The position numbers and the translations under genes were made by a program. Shown piece after piece: positions 26,635 to 35,430 of a DNA stretch of 64,000 bases. Location of the stretch: the NCBI RefSeq assembly GCF_017312485.1, contig NZ_BMBA01000001.1, positions 1,440,396 through 1,504,395 of the forward strand. Reading direction: 5' to 3'. Origin of the DNA: Clostridium zeae. Lineage in GTDB: Bacteria; Bacillota; Clostridia; Clostridiales; Clostridiaceae. Position 1 is the stretch's first letter; each line of letters starts with the position of its first letter. The notes under the pieces were generated by a model that saw nothing but the letters and a program-made list of their open reading frames with translations, searched no databases and was not told the DNA's origin.

Positions 26635-28257
26635 TTACACCAAAATTTCCTTACTAAAGTTCTTTACTCTATCATTCTTATCTGAAGTACATTTAGGTGG
26701 TAGAGGAATGCCAAGAATTTTATAAGCAACACTTCTACCTGAGTTTATAACTGAGCCTGCTGATAGACCAAATTCAGTCCAATGACCAACCATATATAAA
26801 GAATCAATATCAGTACATGCTGGCATTCCTAGCTTGTCCATCTGATGCTTAGTTTCTGATGTAGGAGGTAACTTTATAAATCCAATTGTAGCTCCATGAT
26901 GGTTGAGTGTAGCATCCTGAAAACTCTGAGGCGTCCATACTTCTTTAACTACAATATGTTCAGATAATTCAGGTAATACACGTTCTGCCATGGCAATCAT
27001 CTCATTAGCAACTTCCTCTTTTTTAGCATAATATTTTTCACCTTTATCTTTTACTTGACGGAATCCATCGAAATAATCCTTTTCGCACTCTGTCTCATTA
27101 AGCATCGTATAAGGAACAAGCATGGAAATAATAGCTGTTGAACACCCTGGAGGCGCAACAGTCGGATCGTTAACTGATGGAAATACCATCCATAGCCAAA
27201 AATCCTCTGGTAAAATATTATTATTAATATCCTTATGCACACGTGGAATATCTTTTGAAGGGAAGTATATTGTAAGATCATGCTCCATGCCATATTTCTC
27301 ATGTAAATCAATATCAAGACCAAGATTAACTATGTAATAAGAGAGAGAATATCCACTCTTGTCCCATAATTTAAACTCATCAAGCATTGTTTTAGGTACG
27401 TTCTCTATCCCAATCATTTTTTCTATTGTCAATTTAGCATCAGCGTTGGAAATGACTGCAGTATTTGCTTTTATTTCGGTTCCATCATCAAGAACAACTC
27501 CAGTGGCTTTATTATTCTCAACTCCAATTTTTGTAACCAGTGAAGAATTATATAGTTCTCCACCATTTATCTTAATTATACGAACAAACTCATCAACTAA
27601 ATTACGGCTTCCACCTTTTATTGCATGTCCTTGATTAATTTGCTTTATATGAAACAGATGATAAGCTGAGTAATTCCACGCATAGTCATAGAGATATGCG
27701 TCATGTGTTCCTAAAATATATGCCTTCACGTCAGAAGAAGTAAAATAGTGATCCATTACATCTTCAAGCGAATTAAGCCAAAGATATGGATACTTTCTGA
27801 CTGCATTTAGAATTTCTTCTTTACTTGCGTCTGTTTTAGAACTTATTTCTAGCAAAGCTGTCATACTTTTTACAAGGTCTCCAAAATATTTTTCAATTGC
27901 CTCTTTCTCCTCTGGAAACTTCTCCTGTAGAGTTTTTGTCATGTAAGGAAATGTAGTTGCCCAATAATCACCATCTTCAAAGATAATATGATCTCCACGT
28001 CTTGCAGGAACAACACCTAAACTAGTATTGCCACCTAATTCTTTAAGACAAGAACGAACGAATTTCCAACTAAATACAGAATGTATTGCGCAGTCAAATG
28101 CAAACCCATCCTTCACAAAAGTCTGACCGTAACCACCAAAATTCTTTGCCTGTTCCAAAACACAAACAGATTTTCCATGTGTTGCAAGATATGCTGCCGC
28201 AGACAATCCTCCAAGACCAGAACCGACTATAACGCAATCATAGCTTTTTTTATACAT
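26635..28257 (-). CDS. CrtI/phytoene desaturase-like FAD-dependent oxidoreductase (intact)
   Basis: 540 residues from the ATG at 28257 (GAGGGA upstream). The FAD dinucleotide motif GSGLGG occupies residues 12-17, followed by the acidic LEQAKNFGGYGQTF box. The C-terminal FAD-binding signature of the phytoene desaturase/COG1233 family is recognisable in YMVGHWTEFGLSAGSVINSGR. Relatives desaturate, isomerise or saturate carotenoid and retinoid chains. Here it may set the oxidation state or double-bond geometry of a polyene acyl chain. A shorter, degenerate relative is encoded at 35431-36729. Confidence 0.85.
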   Translation of the reverse strand: MYKKSYDCVIVGSGLGGLSAAAYLATHGKSVCVLEQAKNFGGYGQTFVKDGFAFDCAIHSVFSWKFVRSCLKELGGNTSLGVVPARRGDHIIFEDGDYWATTFPYMTKTLQEKFPEEKEAIEKYFGDLVKSMTALLEISSKTDASKEEILNAVRKYPYLWLNSLEDVMDHYFTSSDVKAYILGTHDAYLYDYAWNYSAYHLFHIKQINQGHAIKGGSRNLVDEFVRIIKINGGELYNSSLVTKIGVENNKATGVVLDDGTEIKANTAVISNADAKLTIEKMIGIENVPKTMLDEFKLWDKSGYSLSYYIVNLGLDIDLHEKYGMEHDLTIYFPSKDIPRVHKDINNNILPEDFWLWMVFPSVNDPTVAPPGCSTAIISMLVPYTMLNETECEKDYFDGFRQVKDKGEKYYAKKEEVANEMIAMAERVLPELSEHIVVKEVWTPQSFQDATLNHHGATIGFIKLPPTSETKHQMDKLGMPACTDIDSLYMVGHWTEFGLSAGSVINSGRSVAYKILGIPLPPKCTSDKNDRVKNFSKEILV

Positions 28258-28305
28258 ATTTATCCCTCGCATTTTCTCTTTATTTATTTAAAAATTTTTT
28301 GATAG

Positions 28306-28344
28306 AAAACTATAACATGCTAAAATGCCACATGTTATAATTTT
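28306..28344 (-). terminator. Hairpin between the ABC permease and CrtI-like genes
   Basis: TATAACATG (28311-28319) and CATGTTATA (28331-28339) form a perfect 9-bp stem that extends by five more pairs past one mismatch. On the minus strand the stem is followed by mixed A/T and not a clean T run. It may be a partial terminator or an mRNA-stability element that sets expression of the genes downstream. Confidence 0.45.
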
Positions 28345-28375
28345 CAATTACATTTCTTTTCCTATCAGTTAATAA

Positions 28376-30595
28376 TTATTCTCTTGCTTTCATAACTGTA
28401 ACATAGTCGATTGTTTTCACTTTTTTTCTAAACCTTAGTAAACTAATAAAATAGCAGACTATATACATCCCGCATATCAACAAGTAACAATACCAATTAT
28501 AACGGACATTGATATAAGTGCTCATCGACATGATGAGCTTAGGCCATAATGCTCTGAAAATAAAATATGATAATGGAATACCAATAAACACCCCTGTAGC
28601 AAGCGCTGCTTTTATTGTAAATGTATATACAGAGGATATTTCACTTGGATTATAACCAACACATCCAACAAGTGATACCGAAAATGAACTCTGATCAAAC
28701 TGTATTTTTATAAGTATTAGAATGAGTACTATGCAAATACAAACTGAAATAGCCATGATCAATATACACAATGGAATCAGCCTATTCATAACACTCTCAA
28801 CATCTGAAATCAAGCTATCCTTTGTTACTTCCTTATAAATATAATTTTTCCCAATATCCAATTTGTCTTTACTTAAAATCATATTATAGTAATCTGAGCT
28901 CTTTCCAAGTAATTCGTTCATTTTTTCACGATTCATGAATAAATAAAGCCCATTTTTGCTTTCTACAACCGCTTTAACTTTAGTACTATAATTTTTTTTG
29001 CTATTAGAATCCATAAGCGTAATATCATCTCCTACGTTAATGCCAAATTTTTGACTAACGTTCGTAGAGACATATACACCAGTTTCATTATCAGCTATTG
29101 AGAAATTATAAAACTTACAATCAGAATCTATACCAGATAAAATTATTTTATCGGAATTATCATCTTTTAAAACAAGTGTCATCTCAGTATTATTTATTTT
29201 TTCAGCATCCTCAAAGCTTCGAAGACCATCTGTGAAATTAAGATAATAACTATAATTGTACTTTATTTCACTACCAATATCGTTCGTATAGTTTTTCATA
29301 GAGCTCCATATACCTAAACTAAACATCATAAGAAAAACTGTCAGTATAACACCTAAGGTTAACACAAAGAAATTATTTATATTGTTAAGCATTTCTTTTA
29401 TTTTAAAACGCTTTAAAAAATTAAATCTCTTGATTCTAATATAAGAAAGGTGTGATTTTTTCTTTATGTCTTTACGCAAAAGTTTTAGCGGCTCAATTGA
29501 CAATTTACTTAGCAATAATCTAATATTAATTATCAATACAAATACTATCGGAAATACAATACCAAGCATCAGTTGATAAGGTTGAAGCACTCTTCTAATA
29601 ACAGGAAAATTATACGATTGTATTGCTGATTTTACGAATACATCACCAAATAAGAATCCACACAAAGTTCCAACAATGCTACCAAATGTAACTATTATTG
29701 CTGGAAGGGAGATATAATGTCTGCATAACTCTCTGCGGGAATACCCTAAAGAAAAGAGGGTACCAATTACAACACATTCAGACTCAATTACTGATGCGAT
29801 ATAGTTACATATTAAAAAAGCAACTAATATCACTAAAACTGCAGCCATGATAATAGATACATTTTTTATCATTTTTATATCAGACTCGTAACCAGTAATT
29901 CTGACGTTATCTAACTTATCTACCATAGAAATAATATTATAATCTTTCTTAATAATGTTACTCAAGGAGTCCTTATTATGACCGTTTAGACGATAAGAAT
30001 AATGGTATTTAACTTTTGCCGAATCAAAATAATCATTTGCATCAGATATATACATATAACCAAGCCCAAATGTACTATAATCCGCTATAACATCCGACGG
30101 CTCCCTTATTGCATTTACATAATCCGGGGTAGTAGCATATCCTACTATCAAATAGTCTTTATCTTTTACTTTTATCTTTTCTCCAATATTATAATTATTA
30201 TTTTCTGCAAAACCTCTACTAAGAACAATTTCACCACTTTTTAAGGCATCTCTTCCTTGAATTAATTTTAGTAAATTAATTTCACTCCTATTTCTAAAAA
30301 TTCTTAGTACTTTTCCATTATCATTTTTTTCATCTTGATATGACTCATCCTCAATATTTATACCACTTACAGAAATTTCATCTAACGTTTTATTTGATAA
30401 TGGCTTAGTGGATTCAAAATAACCATCCTCAACATTACTTTGCACAAATAAGTTAGAAACAGTGGATATTACTGAGTCTATTGAACTTGATATTCCCACC
30501 ATCACCATACTACTAATCAATATGAAAATGAAAATTCCAAAATGGCGTATAAAGTTTTTCCGCAAATCACGAATATTTCTTTTATTAATTAACAT
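28376..30595 (-). CDS. FtsX-type ABC transporter permease (MacB-like)
   Basis: About 739 residues from the ATG at 30595, chosen because GGAAGGA precedes it and it avoids overlap with the ATPase gene. One membrane helix near the N-terminus is followed by a large extracellular domain. A first FtsX block of several helices spans about residues 255-390. A further helix near 415, a second extracellular domain and a terminal FtsX helix block from about 610 to the end follow. It pairs with the ATPase encoded just upstream and is most likely the exporter of the cluster product, or the self-protection system. Confidence 0.88.
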   Translation of the reverse strand: MLINKRNIRDLRKNFIRHFGIFIFILISSMVMVGISSSIDSVISTVSNLFVQSNVEDGYFESTKPLSNKTLDEISVSGINIEDESYQDEKNDNGKVLRIFRNRSEINLLKLIQGRDALKSGEIVLSRGFAENNNYNIGEKIKVKDKDYLIVGYATTPDYVNAIREPSDVIADYSTFGLGYMYISDANDYFDSAKVKYHYSYRLNGHNKDSLSNIIKKDYNIISMVDKLDNVRITGYESDIKMIKNVSIIMAAVLVILVAFLICNYIASVIESECVVIGTLFSLGYSRRELCRHYISLPAIIVTFGSIVGTLCGFLFGDVFVKSAIQSYNFPVIRRVLQPYQLMLGIVFPIVFVLIINIRLLLSKLSIEPLKLLRKDIKKKSHLSYIRIKRFNFLKRFKIKEMLNNINNFFVLTLGVILTVFLMMFSLGIWSSMKNYTNDIGSEIKYNYSYYLNFTDGLRSFEDAEKINNTEMTLVLKDDNSDKIILSGIDSDCKFYNFSIADNETGVYVSTNVSQKFGINVGDDITLMDSNSKKNYSTKVKAVVESKNGLYLFMNREKMNELLGKSSDYYNMILSKDKLDIGKNYIYKEVTKDSLISDVESVMNRLIPLCILIMAISVCICIVLILILIKIQFDQSSFSVSLVGCVGYNPSEISSVYTFTIKAALATGVFIGIPLSYFIFRALWPKLIMSMSTYINVRYNWYCYLLICGMYIVCYFISLLRFRKKVKTIDYVTVMKARE

Positions 30596-30611
30596 CTCTT
30601 TATCCTTCCAC

Positions 30612-31310
30612 TTACCAATCGATATTATCAGCACTTTCAACACTTGTATTATAGATTAACTGATCTATCTTTCCATCTTTAAGTTTCAAGACCACATTTG
30701 ACATATGACTTATTGCAGTATTATGCGTTACTATTACGATAGTAGTACCGTATTTCTTATTTAATCTCTCAATTAAACGTAGAACTTCTTTTGAGTTTTT
30801 GTAATCAAGTGCACCAGTTGGTTCATCACATAGCAAAAGCTTAGGATTTTTTACTAATGCACGTGCAATAGCCACACGTTGTTGTTGTCCTCCTGACATC
30901 TCATTTGGAAATTTTGATGCATGATTGCTCAATTCAAGTGTTTCTAATAATTCATCTATTTCAATTGCATCTTTGGATAGATACTGACAAACTTCAATAT
31001 TTTCTTTAGCAGTGAGATTGGGTATAAGATTATAGAATTGAAAAATGAAACCTAAATTATTTCTTCTGTATAGTCCAAGCTGTGTTTTATTCATTGCAGT
31101 AAGTTCTTCATCATCAAAAACAATTCTACCTGAATCTGCGTAATCCAAACCGCCAATAATATTGAGTAAAGTTGACTTTCCTGAACCTGATGGTCCTATA
31201 ATCGTACAAATCTGTCCCTTTTCAATTTCAAAACTAATATTATCTAACACCTTATTATTAGATTCTTTAGTTCCATAGCTTTTTGAAAGATTATTAATAA
31301 CAAGTTGCAT
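30612..31310 (-). CDS. ABC transporter ATP-binding protein (MacB/LolD type)
   Basis: 232 residues from the ATG at 31310 (CGGAGGAAAT upstream). Walker [10 protein letters not shown], the Q-loop [12 protein letters not shown], the signature [15 protein letters not shown], Walker [13 protein letters not shown] and the H-loop THN are all present. The sequence is of the lipoprotein-release/MacB kind that works with FtsX permeases by mechanotransmission. The next gene is that permease. The whole protein is an ATPase domain with no fusion. Confidence 0.93.
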   Translation of the reverse strand: MQLVINNLSKSYGTKESNNKVLDNISFEIEKGQICTIIGPSGSGKSTLLNIIGGLDYADSGRIVFDDEELTAMNKTQLGLYRRNNLGFIFQFYNLIPNLTAKENIEVCQYLSKDAIEIDELLETLELSNHASKFPNEMSGGQQQRVAIARALVKNPKLLLCDEPTGALDYKNSKEVLRLIERLNKKYGTTIVIVTHNTAISHMSNVVLKLKDGKIDQLIYNTSVESADNIDW

Positions 31311-31385
31311 ATTTCCTCCGCTAGCAGGCCTATATCTTTTAATACTCCTGCGAATTTCTTTCATTGAAAAACTAATTTTAATCTT

Positions 31386-31435
31386 ATGTATAAAGCATTC
31401 TCCTCTGGATTTTACCAGAAGAGAATTTTATACAT
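31386..31435 (-). other. Strong intercistronic hairpin between ACP and transporter genes
   Basis: On the minus strand ATGTATAAA-TTCTC-TCTGG pairs with CCAGA-GAGAA-TTTATACAT (one mismatch and a two-base bulge) around a 6-base loop, directly after the second ACP gene. No T run follows. Such hairpins can protect the upstream ACP message from 3' decay and so raise ACP levels over downstream genes. Confidence 0.5.
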
Positions 31436-31512
31436 TTCATAAATTAATGATTTAATATAGAATAATGCTAATCAAATATATTAAATTTAATATTTTTAAT
31501 ATAAAAGCAAAA

Positions 31513-31803
31513 CTATTGCTCTATTTTACTTGTTATATAATCGGTAAGTGTTTTTAGATTTTGAAGAACATGCATATCTTCATCATCAATCTTTATATCA
31601 AATTCTTTGCCTACAGCAACAATAATTTCCAGTGCATCGATGGAATCAAGCCCAAGATTTTTAATAATTACACCATCTTCCTGTTCTTCCATATCATCTG
31701 AAGCAAAAATTGCAGCTTCATCATCAACATTTTCAGGTTCAATCCTAAGATTAAGCCTTTCAATTATACTCTTCTTTACTCTGTAACTAATTGTTTCATT
31801 CAT
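31513..31803 (-). CDS. Acyl carrier protein, tandem copy 2
   Basis: 96 residues, four-helix ACP fold. The phosphopantetheine serine is in GLDSIDALEI (residue 54). Between helix 1 and the core is an acidic insertion (DDEAAIFASDDMEEQEDG) that makes it longer than FAS-type ACPs (about 77). It differs from copy 1 at 7 of 96 positions. It carries the growing or finished acyl chain on the arm added by the Sfp-type transferase of this cluster. GGAGGA precedes the ATG. Confidence 0.92.
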   Translation of the reverse strand: MNETISYRVKKSIIERLNLRIEPENVDDEAAIFASDDMEEQEDGVIIKNLGLDSIDALEIIVAVGKEFDIKIDDEDMHVLQNLKTLTDYITSKIEQ

Positions 31804-31932
31804 CTTTTATTCCTCCACTTTTATATAAATTTATTTTAGAAATCTAATAATTATTTAATTATATGTATGTTTTTGAATACATATATAATAATTTAAAGCT
31901 ATTACTTCACCTACTTATTGATAAAAATAAAA

Positions 31933-32223
31933 TTATTGTTCTAACTTACCTGTTACATAATCAGTAAGTGTTTTTAGATTTTGAAGAACATGCATATCTT
32001 CATCATCAATTTTTATATCAAATTCTTTACCTACGGCAACAATAATTTCAAGCGCATCAATGGAATCAAGACCAAGATTTTTAATAATTCCACCGTCCTC
32101 CTGTTCTTCCATGTCATCTGAAGCAAAAATTGCAGCTTCATCATCAACATTTTCAGGCTCAATTCTAAGATTAAGCCTTTCAATAATACATTTCTTTACT
32201 CTGTAACTAATCATTTCACTCAT
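31933..32223 (-). CDS. Acyl carrier protein, tandem copy 1
   Basis: 96 residues from the ATG at 32223, which has GGGAGGAG; the longer frame upstream has no such site. The serine for the phosphopantetheine arm is residue 54 (GLDSIDALEI). The same acidic insertion as in copy 2 is present. The replacements between copies are at residues 2, 4, 12, 45, 90, 92 and 94, all outside the DSI core, so the two are likely to be interchangeable. The tandem near-identity points to a recent duplication or gene conversion. Confidence 0.92.
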   Translation of the reverse strand: MSEMISYRVKKCIIERLNLRIEPENVDDEAAIFASDDMEEQEDGGIIKNLGLDSIDALEIIVAVGKEFDIKIDDEDMHVLQNLKTLTDYVTGKLEQ

Positions 32224-32313
32224 TTTATACTCCTCCCTTTTATTTAATTGTATTTCAAACATCCAGAAATCATTGCATTAATATATATTCTGAATGTAGG
32301 ATCCTTATAAATT

Positions 32314-33618
32314 CTAATTACATATTTTCATAATACTATTTACTAAATCTGTAATTTTTGATTTTGGTATAACAGCAGCATCATAAACCACACATAAATT
32401 AATCCTGTCATGGAATCCTATAACTCCAAGTGTTAATATATTAGATAAATCTCGAGGCGGTATATACAATATATCTCTTAGTTCATTCTTTCCTATTAAT
32501 TTATTGATAGAAGTTTGTCCTACATTAGATATTTCAATATTTGAAGAACTGTGCGATACATTAAATAACTCAGCCATTTGCTTAGCTATAAGACTGTCGA
32601 AATCTCCAAATGTTGAAAAAGATATTGCATCCTGAAGACTTCCATCTATTGCCATCATCATATTAAGAGACATATATTTTTCTTTATTATCATTGAGTTT
32701 TTGTGTCATTTTTTCATGAAACCATTCTATTTCTTCCCAAAAATCCAGCATTTCTTTATAAGTATATTTCAAACTAATATTAGAGCAATAATTTCCTACG
32801 CATCGTTGAGGTATAAAATTAAATTCTTTCTTAACACTTACTGGGATATTAACCTGCATATCTTTAGAAAAAAAGTCAGACAATGTTTCATATATAGATC
32901 TTAAAACCCAAATAGCTAATGCTGATGTTATAGTAACCTTATGTTCCTTGCATTTTGAATGTAACACATTTGTTTCATCTTTTTTTAAACATAAGCTTTC
33001 AAAACAGATATCATGAGATTCATAAAATTTAGAATATACTTTATCAAATTCTTTATCACTAAATAAACGTTTTTCTTTTTTCCATTTTGTATTTAAATAA
33101 TCAACATAAAACTGTTGTCTCGTTGATAATTTTGCCTCTTCAGGAAACTGATCAGATAAAGGCAGTAAAACCGGCTCATCTATTGCTTCAACTGATTTTC
33201 CTCCATAAAGTTCCAGTAGATCATTTAACAAAATCATTATGGACCTTGCATCACCCATAATATGATGGGCAACCATAACAACTGAAAAGTAATCCTCATA
33301 ATACTGCACAAAAATTCTCAATAAACACTCATTTTTTAATGAAAAACTACGCTTACTCTCTACTTTAATCAATACCCTAGTGTCTTCTGAGTATAATCTT
33401 AATGTGGGATAATGTTTACCATACGTATAATAAATATTTCCATCATCTTCTTGAACTACATTTATATTTAATATAGGATGAATTTGAGGAAGGCGCTTGA
33501 CAGCTGATAACATTGCTGTATGATTATATTTCCCTAACAATTCAGCAGAGAATGTCATATTTGTGGCCACCGAGCGATAATGTATTCTTTCTGCCAACAA
33601 AGGACTCTTTTTTTCCAT
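32314..33618 (-). CDS. Condensation-domain-like acyltransferase (stand-alone)
   Basis: 434 residues resembling an NRPS condensation/PapA/wax synthase-type domain. The catalytic motif HHIMGDA is at residues 118-124 (HHxxxD with alanine where glycine is usual), after the expected N-terminal lobe. The structural motif near PQRCVGNYCSNISL corresponds to the latch/GN region. Stand-alone members transfer an acyl group from an ACP to an amine or alcohol. It lies right beside the two ACP genes, which fits an ACP-bound donor. ATAGGAG precedes the ATG at 33618. The acceptor is unknown. Confidence 0.78.
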   Translation of the reverse strand: MEKKSPLLAERIHYRSVATNMTFSAELLGKYNHTAMLSAVKRLPQIHPILNINVVQEDDGNIYYTYGKHYPTLRLYSEDTRVLIKVESKRSFSLKNECLLRIFVQYYEDYFSVVMVAHHIMGDARSIMILLNDLLELYGGKSVEAIDEPVLLPLSDQFPEEAKLSTRQQFYVDYLNTKWKKEKRLFSDKEFDKVYSKFYESHDICFESLCLKKDETNVLHSKCKEHKVTITSALAIWVLRSIYETLSDFFSKDMQVNIPVSVKKEFNFIPQRCVGNYCSNISLKYTYKEMLDFWEEIEWFHEKMTQKLNDNKEKYMSLNMMMAIDGSLQDAISFSTFGDFDSLIAKQMAELFNVSHSSSNIEISNVGQTSINKLIGKNELRDILYIPPRDLSNILTLGVIGFHDRINLCVVYDAAVIPKSKITDLVNSIMKICN

Positions 33619-33655
33619 GTAAATTTTCTCCTATTTTTATATTTTTAATGTAAAA

Positions 33656-34660
33656 TTAAAATTGATAGAAATTACAGCATCTGCTACATAATGAAAGATT
33701 ATTTTTCATAATATATTTGCGAAACTGATTTATCCGCTCATTCTGCCAAATTGAATTAATACTTTCGTCGTAAATATTTCCCACAATATAATCAGGAAAG
33801 TCTGGACATATTACGACATCTCCATTAGGCTCAATACTAACTTGGCTGAATGGCAAAGAACATTTATGCGTTTTTAAATTATCATCTGGAGTGGTAAAAT
33901 ATGATTGTAAGTCGGTTTCAGAGAGATTTGGTACAAGTCTAAACCGTCTTCCAAATTTCTGCTGTATCTTTTTAAGTTCCGATAATAGTATTGGAATCTC
34001 AATATTACTATAGTCACCTCTAAATCCACTCCATGTATCTGCTTGCATACCAAATTCAGACATAAGTACATTTTCATAATTAGCTCCACATAAATCACTA
34101 AAGAACATTGGTAACTGACATTCCATCGTATCAACACCTAATTCAGAAATTCCATTAATAATTTCAAATAGGCTTCCGTAGTTCTCTGATGTTACTACTG
34201 TATTAGATGCTATCATAAGATTCTTTTTTCTCATGCTGTTTAATTTTGCAAGATTGTTACTGATACGATTAAATGTCCCGCTAATTCCACGTATTCTATC
34301 ATGAGTTTCTCCAATTCCATCTATCGAAACTATGATTTTTGAAAAACCTTCATAACTTGCCATCAATTCAGTAAACTTGTTTAAATTAACGCCATTTGTA
34401 TTAATTGTAGTAAAAATTCTGTTATCATATAAATAACTCAGTAATTCACCAAATTGTGAGTATACAAGCGGCTCTCCGCCCCATAGGTACACTCCATATC
34501 TTAAGTCCCCACATTCTTCTATTACTTTTTTTATGTTTTCTAAATCAATTTCCTGACACCTTTTTTCATATTGCATTTTCCTCTGTCCACACATAAAACA
34601 ATTTAAATTACACTTATAGGTTAACTTAACACAAACCATTCTAATTGATTTATCCATCAT
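33656..34660 (-). CDS. Radical SAM protein with SPASM-type C-terminus
   Basis: 334 residues from the ATG at 34660 (AAAGGAAT upstream, no overlap with the preceding gene). The 4Fe-4S cysteines are C17, C21 and C24 (CNLNCFMC), followed by GVYLWGGEPL, the SAM-binding segment. The C-terminal part has CSLPFSQVSIEPNGDVVICPDFPDYIVGNI and a CSRCC ending, the pattern of a SPASM/twitch auxiliary cluster domain. Family members modify peptides, amino sugars or alcohols; BtrN, an aminoglycoside dehydrogenase, is a twitch-domain relative. An alcohol-to-ketone step on a sugar is one possibility; the substrate is not shown. Confidence 0.85.
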   Translation of the reverse strand: MMDKSIRMVCVKLTYKCNLNCFMCGQRKMQYEKRCQEIDLENIKKVIEECGDLRYGVYLWGGEPLVYSQFGELLSYLYDNRIFTTINTNGVNLNKFTELMASYEGFSKIIVSIDGIGETHDRIRGISGTFNRISNNLAKLNSMRKKNLMIASNTVVTSENYGSLFEIINGISELGVDTMECQLPMFFSDLCGANYENVLMSEFGMQADTWSGFRGDYSNIEIPILLSELKKIQQKFGRRFRLVPNLSETDLQSYFTTPDDNLKTHKCSLPFSQVSIEPNGDVVICPDFPDYIVGNIYDESINSIWQNERINQFRKYIMKNNLSLCSRCCNFYQF

Positions 34661-34688
34661 CTCTATTCCTTTCGAATATATAAAATCC

Positions 34689-35414
34689 TTAGAGTGAACT
34701 GCCACCATCTACTGATATAATGTCTCCTGAAATAAATCTACAATTATCACTCAAAAGAAACTTTACCCATTCCGCTATGTCTTCTGCCTTTCCCTTTTTT
34801 TCAGTATTAATACCATACCCCTCACAACCTTTTATCATATCAGTATCAATAAACCCACTGCTAATACCGTTAATTGTAATATTATATTTCATTACTTCTT
34901 TTGCAAGAGATTTCGTAAATCCATTTATAGCATATTTAGATACAGTATATGCAACGCTTCCTTCTATTACTTTACGTGTTGCAACAGATGAAATATTTAT
35001 AATTCTCCCTTTTTCACGTCGTATCATTTCGGGTAGTACACACTTCACACAGTTAAACACGCCGTTAAGATTAGTATTCATAACATTATTCCAATCTTCC
35101 TTTGATGTAAACATAAAATATCTCATAAGTAAAATACCTGCATTATTCACAAGACCGTCTATTTTTTTATATTTTTTAATAATTTCATTAATCATATTTT
35201 TTACAGCATAATAATCAGAAACATCACATTTAAATAATTCTCCATGTCCACCATGATTCTCAACTCGTTTTAATGTATCTGCTGCCATTTCATCATTATC
35301 TCGATAATTTATAATTACAATTGATTCTTCACCAGCCAGTTTTTCACATATGGCTTTTCCTATACCGCGAGAGCCACCTGTTACCAGATATATTTTTTTT
35401 TCATCCTCTTTCAA
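34689..35414 (-). CDS. FabG-like 3-oxoacyl-ACP reductase (SDR)
   Basis: 241 residues of the classical short-chain dehydrogenase fold. The NADP loop is TGGSRGIG near residue 12, NNAG near 90, catalytic serine in NISS near 140 and YTVSK near 153, with the GDIISVDGG end of FabG. It would reduce the beta-keto group after each extension. The start is a TTG at 35414 with GAGGGG upstream. It is one of two intact FabG-like proteins in the cluster; a third relative is inactive by motif. Confidence 0.88.
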   Translation of the reverse strand: MKEDEKKIYLVTGGSRGIGKAICEKLAGEESIVIINYRDNDEMAADTLKRVENHGGHGELFKCDVSDYYAVKNMINEIIKKYKKIDGLVNNAGILLMRYFMFTSKEDWNNVMNTNLNGVFNCVKCVLPEMIRREKGRIINISSVATRKVIEGSVAYTVSKYAINGFTKSLAKEVMKYNITINGISSGFIDTDMIKGCEGYGINTEKKGKAEDIAEWVKFLLSDNCRFISGDIISVDGGSSL

Positions 35415-35430
35415 GAATTTTCCCCTCTTT

